64,000 nucleotides of DNA from Acidobacteriota bacterium (GTDB taxonomy: Bacteria; Acidobacteriota; Thermoanaerobaculia; Multivoradales; SZUA-115), in assembly GCA_024277255.1 (NCBI GenBank), contig JAJRVQ010000176.1:1-64000 (forward strand), given 5' to 3'. Positions 58,241 through 64,000 of the stretch are shown piece by piece. The notes under the pieces were generated by a model that did no database searches, was not told the origin of the DNA, and saw only the letters and a program-made list of their open reading frames with translations. Position 1 is the stretch's first letter. Every line of letters begins with the position of its first letter. The position numbers and the translations under genes were made by a program.

Positions 58241-59551
58241 ATGCGCGTCTACTTCACCAACATGGGCTGCAAGCTCAACCAGGCGGAAACCGAGCGGCTG
58301 AGCCGCCAGTTTCGCGCCGCCGGCCACGAGGTGGTGGCCTCGCTCGCGGAGTGCGAGCTGCACCTGATCAATAGCTGCACGGTGACCCATGTGGCGGCCC
58401 GCGATGCGCGCAAGCTGGCGCGGCGCGGCCGGCGCCTCGATGCGAAGATCCGCACCGTGCTCACCGGCTGCTACGCCTCGGCGGAACCCGGTGCGGCGGC
58501 GGCGCTGGCCGGCGTCGACCTGGTGGTGCCCAACCACCGCAAGGAGCGGCTGGTCGAAGCGGTCCACCAGGCGATGCCGGAGGTGATCCCCGCCTCGCCG
58601 GCAGAGCTGGCGGTGCCCTACGTTCCTCTCGCCTTCGGCCACTCGCGGGCCATGGTCAAGATTGGCGATGGCTGCAACATGCGCTGCTCCTTCTGCATCA
58701 TTCCCTTCACCCGCGGCCAGGAGGGGTATCGATCCCTCGACGAGGTGGTCGAGGAGGTGCGGGGGCTGGTGGCGGCCGGCTACCGCGAGGTGGTGATCAC
58801 CGGCGTGCAGATTTCTTCCTACCGCCGGCAAGGCCGGCGCCTCTACGATCTGACGGCGGCACTGCTCGACCAGACCGCGGTGCAACGGTTGCGGCTGACC
58901 TCGCTCGCCCCGTGGGATTTCGACCCTCGGCTGTTCGACCTGTTTGGCAACCCTCGCCTCTGCCGTCATGTGCACATGTCCTTGCAGAGCGGCAGCACGG
59001 CAACCTTGCGGCGTATGCGCCGGCCCTATTCGCCCGCCGCCTACGCCCAGGTCGCCGAGAGAATCCGCCGGCGCATCCCCGGTGTCGCCATCACCACCGA
59101 TGTCATCGTCGGTTTCCCCGGGGAGAGTGAGGAGGAGTTCTCCGCCTCGCTCGCCTTCGTTGAACGGATGCAATTCGCCCGGGTTCACCTCTTCCCCTAC
59201 TCGCCTCGCCAGGGCACCGCTGCCGCCGCGATGGAAGAGCAAGTCGACCCGGAAGTGAAACGCCGGCGCATGGCGGCGATGGGTAAGGTGGTCGCCGCCG
59301 GTGAGCGAGCGTTCTGCCACCAACAGCTCGGGGAGACGGTGGAGGTGCTGTGGGAGTCGGAGCGCCACGGTGTCTGGCAAGGGCTGAGCGACCACTACAT
59401 TCGCACCTACCTGCGCAGCGGTCAGGATCTGCGCAACTCTCTGACTCGCGTGCGCATGGCGGCGCTGTGCGAAGGAGGAATGAGAGTCGAATTGGTGGAC
59501 GATGCGGTCTCACCCGAGGCGAACAACTTGGCCCGCCTGGCGACGGGGTGA
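58241..59551 (+). CDS. mtaB: tRNA t6A37 methylthiotransferase MtaB
   Basis: 436 residues. The N-terminal UPF0004 domain carries cluster Cys 10, 46 and 77 (NMGCKLNQAE, INSCTVTH, LTGCYAS). The radical SAM core has Cys 145, 149 and 152 (GDGCNMRCSFC), and a TRAM-like C-terminal domain follows. NMGCKLNQAE and the CTVTH motif separate MtaB from MiaB and RimO. It adds a methylthio group to t6A37 of certain tRNAs and uses two 4Fe-4S clusters, which fits the presence of ygfZ and erpA in the same window. Confidence 0.93.
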   Translation: MRVYFTNMGCKLNQAETERLSRQFRAAGHEVVASLAECELHLINSCTVTHVAARDARKLARRGRRLDAKIRTVLTGCYASAEPGAAAALAGVDLVVPNHRKERLVEAVHQAMPEVIPASPAELAVPYVPLAFGHSRAMVKIGDGCNMRCSFCIIPFTRGQEGYRSLDEVVEEVRGLVAAGYREVVITGVQISSYRRQGRRLYDLTAALLDQTAVQRLRLTSLAPWDFDPRLFDLFGNPRLCRHVHMSLQSGSTATLRRMRRPYSPAAYAQVAERIRRRIPGVAITTDVIVGFPGESEEEFSASLAFVERMQFARVHLFPYSPRQGTAAAAMEEQVDPEVKRRRMAAMGKVVAAGERAFCHQQLGETVEVLWESERHGVWQGLSDHYIRTYLRSGQDLRNSLTRVRMAALCEGGMRVELVDDAVSPEANNLARLATG

Positions 59552-59609
59552 AACCTCTTCCACCCTTGCGGCGTCCTCTACACCAGAGGCGCTCAGGAGC
59601 GCACCACGA

Positions 59610-61925
59610 ATGCTCGTCAGATCTCGTCTAGCTCACCCCCTCAGGAGATCTATCAAGCGGGCGGCGGTGGTTGCCATCCTGGGCGTTTTGCTTTTTCCCG
59701 CCATCGCCGAGGCGGGCCGCTTGGACGACGAGTTGGGTCGTAGCGAAGTGCGCGTCTACGCGGAAAGTTATCCCCTTCCCGTTGGGCGCACGGTGGTCGA
59801 GGCGGCCCTTCCCGAACGGTTGCAGCGGCTCGGCTATCGTCGTGTTCGTGGCCACCGGCCGCGGCGCGAGGGCGAGTATTTCTGGGGCCACGAACTCTTC
59901 TGGATCTACCGCCACGCCCACCGCTACGGTGGCCGCAAGCTGCCGGCCGAGCTGGTCGGTGTCCGCCTGTCGCGCGGCGATAGCCGGATTCTCGGCCCGG
60001 CCGATCCGACTCGTGCGGCCGCGAGCCAGGCGGGCGCAGAGAGGGAGAGGCCCCGCCGCGAGATGCCGAGACTCGAACCGGAACTGCTGGCCGAGTCGCT
60101 GGCCGCCGATCGAGCACCGCGCCGGCCGATCCGAATCGATGATCTGCCCGACCACCTCTGGCAGCCTCTTCTGGCCATCGAGGACGGACGCTTTTTCGAC
60201 CATCCCGGGGTCGACTACCGCGGCGTCGCCCGCGCTCTGCTGGCCAACGTGCGGGCCGGCAAGGTGCGCCAGGGCGGCAGCACCATCACCCAGCAGCTAG
60301 TCAAGATGCGCGATCTGACGCCGAAGCGCAGCCTCGGCCGCAAGGCCTCCGAAGCGCTGCGTGCCCTGGCCCTCGAAGCGGAGTACGACAAGCGGGAGAT
60401 TCTCGAAAGCTACCTCAACCACGTCTACTACGGGCAGATCGACGGGGTGGCGATCCATGGCCTAGGCGCCGCTGCGTGGGCCTTCTTCTCACGACCGGCA
60501 GCCAAGCTCGACCTCGCGCAGGCGGCGCTGCTGGCCGGGGTCATCCAGTCGCCCAACCGCCTCTCACCGCTGCGCCACCCGCAGCGTGCCCTCGCCCGGC
60601 GCAACCAGGTCTTGGATCGGATGGCCGAGCTGGAATGGGCGAGCGAGAAGGCGGTGACGTGGGCCCGCGGGCGCGACCTCGAACTCAAGATTCATCGCCC
60701 GCCACGGCGTACGGCGCGCCATTTTCTCTCCTGGGTGGCGGCGACGGTCGAGCAGCTTGCTCGCCGTCGCTCGGCCAAGAAGCGCGGCGTGGTGGTCGAG
60801 ACCCACCTCGATCCCTACCTGCAAGAGCTGGCCGAGGAGGCCGTGATGCGCCGCCTCGACCGGCTGCGGCGCGGCTCCAAACGGTTGCGTTCCGCGCCGC
60901 TTTCGGCGGCGTTGGTGGTGCTCGACGGCGAGACGGGTGCGGTGCGCGCCTACGTGGGTGGTGATCCTCGCTGGGCGCGCAGTGGCTTCGACCGCGCCCG
61001 AAGCGCTCGTCGTCAGCCTGGGTCGACGGTCAAGCCGCTGGTCCTTCTCGAAGCCTTCGATCGCTGCCGGCAAGGCGGCTCGCCGCTGACTCCGGCCAGC
61101 CGGGTGGTCGATGCGGCGCTGCGGCTGGAGCTGCCGGCGGGGCCATGGCAGCCGTCCAACTTCGACCGCCGTTTCCGCGGCGTAGTCGATCTGCGAACGG
61201 CGCTGGCCGACTCCTTGAACATTCCCTTCGTGCGCGTCGCTCGCTGGTGCGGCTTCGAGGCGACCGCCGGCCGCCTGCGCCGCGCCGGGCTCGATCTGCC
61301 TCGCGATCCGCCGCCCTCGTTCGTTCTCGGAGCGCTGGAGCTTTCGCCGCTTGAGCTGGCACGGGCCTACACGGTCTTTCACACTCCCGGCGCAGTGGTC
61401 ACTCCCTTGCCGGTCGCCCGCTTGCTCACTCCCGGCGGACGGGGCCTCAAGCGGCTGCGGCCGCGGCGCAAACGGGTGGTGCGGCCGGCGACCGCCTACT
61501 TGGTGCGCGACTTGATGCGCCAAGCGGTCGATTCCGGAACGGCCCGAGCGGCCAAGATCGAGGGGTGGGATGTGGCCGGCAAGACGGGCAGCTCGTCGCG
61601 GCTGCGCGACGCCTGGTTTGCCGGTCAAGCAGGCTCGTTGGTGGCCGTCGCCTGGGTCGGATTGGATAACGGCGAGCCTCTGGGCTTGACCGGATCGGCC
61701 GCGGCGGCGCCGCTGTGGAAGGCCTTCATGGAAAGGGCGGTACCGACCCGCCAGGGTCGCCGTCTCGCCCGGCCCGAAGCGGTGGTCGAGCGGCGGGTGG
61801 ATCCGGCAACCGGCCTGCTGGTTCGCGCTTGGTCCAAGGGTCGAATGGAGCTGTTTCGCCGCGGCGCGCTGCCGCCCCGCGATCGGCTGTTTCGCCATGA
61901 TCGCCCGGTCGAAGTCGTGCAGTAG
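59610..61925 (+). CDS. Class A penicillin-binding protein (PBP1b-like)
   Basis: 771 residues. A short cytoplasmic start and one membrane segment (about 18-35) are followed by a UB2H-like region (SEVRVYAESYPLPVGRTVVE near 45-64). The GT51 transglycosylase has catalytic Glu 191 in AIEDGRFFDHPG and the GGSTITQQLVK motif at 222-232. The transpeptidase has Ser 472/Lys 475 (GSTVKP), the SLN motif at 535-537 and KTG at 658-660. It polymerises and cross-links peptidoglycan. I use ATG 59610 (GGAG 10 bases upstream); an earlier start would overlap mtaB. It ends 65 bases before the TPR gene. Confidence 0.92.
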   Translation: MLVRSRLAHPLRRSIKRAAVVAILGVLLFPAIAEAGRLDDELGRSEVRVYAESYPLPVGRTVVEAALPERLQRLGYRRVRGHRPRREGEYFWGHELFWIYRHAHRYGGRKLPAELVGVRLSRGDSRILGPADPTRAAASQAGAERERPRREMPRLEPELLAESLAADRAPRRPIRIDDLPDHLWQPLLAIEDGRFFDHPGVDYRGVARALLANVRAGKVRQGGSTITQQLVKMRDLTPKRSLGRKASEALRALALEAEYDKREILESYLNHVYYGQIDGVAIHGLGAAAWAFFSRPAAKLDLAQAALLAGVIQSPNRLSPLRHPQRALARRNQVLDRMAELEWASEKAVTWARGRDLELKIHRPPRRTARHFLSWVAATVEQLARRRSAKKRGVVVETHLDPYLQELAEEAVMRRLDRLRRGSKRLRSAPLSAALVVLDGETGAVRAYVGGDPRWARSGFDRARSARRQPGSTVKPLVLLEAFDRCRQGGSPLTPASRVVDAALRLELPAGPWQPSNFDRRFRGVVDLRTALADSLNIPFVRVARWCGFEATAGRLRRAGLDLPRDPPPSFVLGALELSPLELARAYTVFHTPGAVVTPLPVARLLTPGGRGLKRLRPRRKRVVRPATAYLVRDLMRQAVDSGTARAAKIEGWDVAGKTGSSSRLRDAWFAGQAGSLVAVAWVGLDNGEPLGLTGSAAAAPLWKAFMERAVPTRQGRRLARPEAVVERRVDPATGLLVRAWSKGRMELFRRGALPPRDRLFRHDRPVEVVQ

Positions 61926-61938
61926 ACGTTATTGCGCT

Positions 61939-61944
61939 ACAATA
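61939..61944 (+). promoter_or_regulatory. Possible -10 box before the TPR gene
   Basis: TACAAT about 46 bases upstream of GTG 61991. A weak match is all that is present at the -35 position. Unlike the leaderless cases, this gene has a good Shine-Dalgarno. Confidence 0.35.
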
Positions 61945-61990
61945 CGAATTCCACAAGAGCGATTCCTTTCCCCTCCGGAGGTTGGCCACC

Positions 61991-63451
61991 GTGTTCATCC
62001 CTCAGCGAGTTTGTAGCGTCGTGTTGTTGGTCGGTTTGTCGTGGTCGGTAACTTGTGCTCACGCCACAGCCGAGGAAGCTGTCCAACGGTCTCAAGGACT
62101 ACCGCCCAAAGAGAGCGTCCAGCTACTGCGCGCGGCACGCATCGCTCGCATGCAAGGAGACTTCGCCACTGAGTTGGCCAAGCTGCAAGAGGCGCTCGAG
62201 AAGTTTCCCGAGGATTTGACGCCGGTCTTTGCCCTGCTCGAGTACCAGCGAATCCACGGGCGCACGGCCGATCGCGACCAAGATTTGCGGGCCACTCTGA
62301 CCCGTCGCCTCCACCAAGCCACCCAGACGATCGCTCCCGCCGTCGCCCTCCAGCTGATCATGGACCCGAATGTCGATCCTGAGATTCTCTCCTTGCTAGA
62401 GCAACACCTGAAGGATCGAACCCAACCCAGCGCTGCCGGCGCGCCACCGGTGGAGGAGATGCAGCTGGTGGCCTTGGCGAAGATTCAACAACGGTTGGGT
62501 CTGGACGAGGCCGCCGCCACGACCTTGATCCAGCTGTCGAAAGAGGGTGGCTCCTTCCATCAGTCATGGATGTTGCTGCGCCTGCTGAGCAAGCTCGAAC
62601 GGTGGTCCGAACAGGCCGATCTTCTACAGGATATGGTCGATTCGGGGATGACGGACCTGACGATCAACCTGGCGCAAGCCCTGGCTCAGGCCGGGCGACT
62701 GGAGGAGGCTATCGCCCGCGTCAAGGCTCTCGCCGAGGAGTTCGGTCCTCCTGTGGGCGTTGGCGAGGCCTCCAGCTCCCAGCAATCGACCGATCCCATC
62801 GTCTGGGCAGCTCCGCAAGGAGCACTTCGTGAGGTCTCTAGCTTCCAGCAGATGGTGAATAACATCGGCTGGATCGCTCGCGATCAGGGTGACGACGAAG
62901 CGGCGGAGCAGCTCTTTCGCTTGGCACTGGCGGTGAAACCGGACGACGAAGTGATGCAGGCGACCCTGCTGTACCTCTATGGTTCGCGCGAGGAGCAAGC
63001 CAGACAGATCGCCGCCGAGGCCGTGCGCCGAGTGGCCGAAACCGACCCACAAACCCTGTTCGACGAAGGCACCCACCTCCTCGCCACCGGCGACGTGAAA
63101 GCGGCCATCGCCCTGCTCAAGCGGGCGGCGCCGAACCTCCCCACACTCGAAGCCGCCTGGTACAACCTGGGAATGGCGGGCTACCGCCTGGGCGACTGGT
63201 CCACCGCCGAATCGGCCTTCGCCAAGGCGGCCCAACTCAACCCCGGCCGAGCCCAGTCCTACTACTTCCGCGGCATCTCCCTGGTTCAGTCGAGTCGCTG
63301 CCGAGAGGCCATCCAGCCCCTCCTCCAAGCTCTACAACTCGACGCCGCCCGCACCCAAGCCCACTACTATCTCGCCCGGTGCTACCGACAAGCAGGAAAC
63401 AACCCCGAAGCCGAGCGCCACAAGAGCCTCTATGAGTCTGCCCAGAAGTAG
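61991..63451 (+). CDS. Exported TPR-repeat protein
   Basis: 486 residues with a signal peptide (about 1-26, CAHATAEE cleavage region). About ten helical TPR-like units follow; the clearest are at the C-terminus (AWYNLGMAGYRLGDWSTAES, AQSYYFRGISLVQSSRCREA, AHYYLARCYRQAGNNPEAER). Such scaffolds hold multi-protein complexes in the periplasm; no enzymatic motif is seen. The start is GTG 61991, with GGAGG 9 bases upstream; the in-frame TTG at 61982 abuts the ribosome site and is unlikely. It follows the PBP gene and might act in the same envelope process. Confidence 0.78.
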   Translation: MFIPQRVCSVVLLVGLSWSVTCAHATAEEAVQRSQGLPPKESVQLLRAARIARMQGDFATELAKLQEALEKFPEDLTPVFALLEYQRIHGRTADRDQDLRATLTRRLHQATQTIAPAVALQLIMDPNVDPEILSLLEQHLKDRTQPSAAGAPPVEEMQLVALAKIQQRLGLDEAAATTLIQLSKEGGSFHQSWMLLRLLSKLERWSEQADLLQDMVDSGMTDLTINLAQALAQAGRLEEAIARVKALAEEFGPPVGVGEASSSQQSTDPIVWAAPQGALREVSSFQQMVNNIGWIARDQGDDEAAEQLFRLALAVKPDDEVMQATLLYLYGSREEQARQIAAEAVRRVAETDPQTLFDEGTHLLATGDVKAAIALLKRAAPNLPTLEAAWYNLGMAGYRLGDWSTAESAFAKAAQLNPGRAQSYYFRGISLVQSSRCREAIQPLLQALQLDAARTQAHYYLARCYRQAGNNPEAERHKSLYESAQK

Positions 63452-63488
63452 AGCTGTCCAAGATCGGGCAGAGCCCGAGCGCGCCCCC

Positions 63489-64000
63489 TCACAACCCTTT
63501 GACGTACTCGCGAAACCGTAGATCAATTTGCTCCGGCGTCGCCCCGTAGACCGCTTCGAGCACCTCCTGCGGTGGATAGCCCTCGACCAGATAGAGCAGA
63601 AAATCGGGGAACTGGTGGGTGGCCCATTCTTCCTCACCGTGGCGCAGGAAATGGACGAACAGCCAGGAAGTCGGGTAGTAGAGGTTGCCTTTAGGGCCGT
63701 AGAAGAGGCCGAGATCGGTGCGGAACAGATCGTCGATCGACAGCGCGTAGTGCTGCCGCAGGGCCTTCTTCAGCTCGGCCAGGCTATAGCCGGCGTGGGT
63801 CACTCGGCGCAGGACACCGGGGAGATTGTGGCGGATGACGAACTGGCTCTTGATCGTCTTGCCCAGCAGCATCTGGCCCTTCTTGGTGATCCACGAGTTG
63901 CTGATGTACTCGGCCAGCCCCTCCTCCAAGAAACGCGGCAGCCGCAGCCCCGGCCGAAGCAGATGGCTGTCGGAGTAGGCGTGGAAGGCCTCGTGGATCA
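63489..64000 (-). CDS. Gluzincin-type zinc peptidase domain, 3' end only
   Basis: The gene runs off the right edge, so only its last 169 residues are visible. They begin with IHEAFHAYSDSH, an HExxH zinc motif, followed by RFLEEGLAEYISN, whose Glu is the expected third ligand. Residues before the stop (YGPKGNLYYPTSWLFVHFLR) match the DUF1570/peptidase MA-like layout of secreted or envelope proteins. The C-terminal YGATPEQIDLRFREYVKGL completes the pattern. The substrate is unknown. It is convergent with the TPR gene (37-base gap). Confidence 0.8.
   Translation of the reverse strand, partial: IHEAFHAYSDSHLLRPGLRLPRFLEEGLAEYISNSWITKKGQMLLGKTIKSQFVIRHNLPGVLRRVTHAGYSLAELKKALRQHYALSIDDLFRTDLGLFYGPKGNLYYPTSWLFVHFLRHGEEEWATHQFPDFLLYLVEGYPPQEVLEAVYGATPEQIDLRFREYVKGL

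Overview
The window is high-GC DNA (not computed; it looks well above 60%) from a Gram-negative bacterium. The LapA/LapB-type protein, the bifunctional penicillin-binding protein with a UB2H-like region, the lipoproteins and the TrkA-C-regulated anion transporter all fit a cell with an outer membrane. The mix of RHS protein, sigma factor plus membrane-anchored Ser/Thr kinase, AtuA-type catabolism, histone-deacetylase-like enzyme, eukaryote-like IleRS and YfhO-type membrane protein suggests Acidobacteriota (Thermoanaerobaculia/Holophagae-like). That assignment is an inference from gene content only. I recognised no tRNA, rRNA, CRISPR array or intact insertion sequence.

Layout. 1-1.9 kb: the 3' end of an RHS gene, followed by two tandem cassettes, each made of an RHS tail and a small membrane protein; the second tail is broken by a stop codon. 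2.1-3.8 kb: acyl-CoA carboxylase carboxyltransferase. 3.8-6.8 kb: a coupled sigma factor and transmembrane Ser/Thr kinase on the minus strand. 6.9-8.4 kb: a lipoprotein, a 500-bp palindrome-rich repeat island and a small unknown gene. 8.4-13.8 kb: an AtuA operon (AtuA, small membrane protein, AtuA C-terminal-type protein), an enoyl-CoA hydratase and a YfhO-like membrane protein. 13.7-23.9 kb: housekeeping and small enzymes, including isochorismatase-like hydrolase, Cys-less rhodanese, YgfZ and an A-type Fe-S carrier, thymidine kinase, thioesterase, an ECF sigma/RskA pair, a second repeat island, a zinc protease and phosphomannomutase. 23.9-35.6 kb: ileS, rlmH, a DksA-like protein without its zinc finger, a LapA-LapB fusion, holA, mutM and udk. 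35.7-40.8 kb: an SLC13-type transporter, two exported proteins, an O-methyltransferase and a hydrolase.

40.8-49.7 kb is the accessory core. It is a tightly overlapping type I restriction-modification operon: hsdM, hsdS, an AlbA_2-type gene, hsdR and a YgjP-like metalloprotease. A palindromic repeat family has entered two of its genes, in frame in hsdM and with apparent remodelling of the AlbA_2 gene. 49.8-55 kb: a large 2OG-Fe(II) oxygenase, a DUF6429 protein, and a histone-deacetylase-family enzyme preceded by a coupled 40-residue gene. 55-64 kb: a secretin-N-like exported protein, amidohydrolase, Sfp-type phosphopantetheinyl transferase, mtaB, a class A penicillin-binding protein, a TPR protein and the end of a zinc-protease-like gene.

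A recurring regulatory pattern is a -10-like TANNNT box, usually preceded by GG, ending 5-10 bases before the start codon of genes with no Shine-Dalgarno sequence. It suggests that many transcripts here are leaderless or nearly so.
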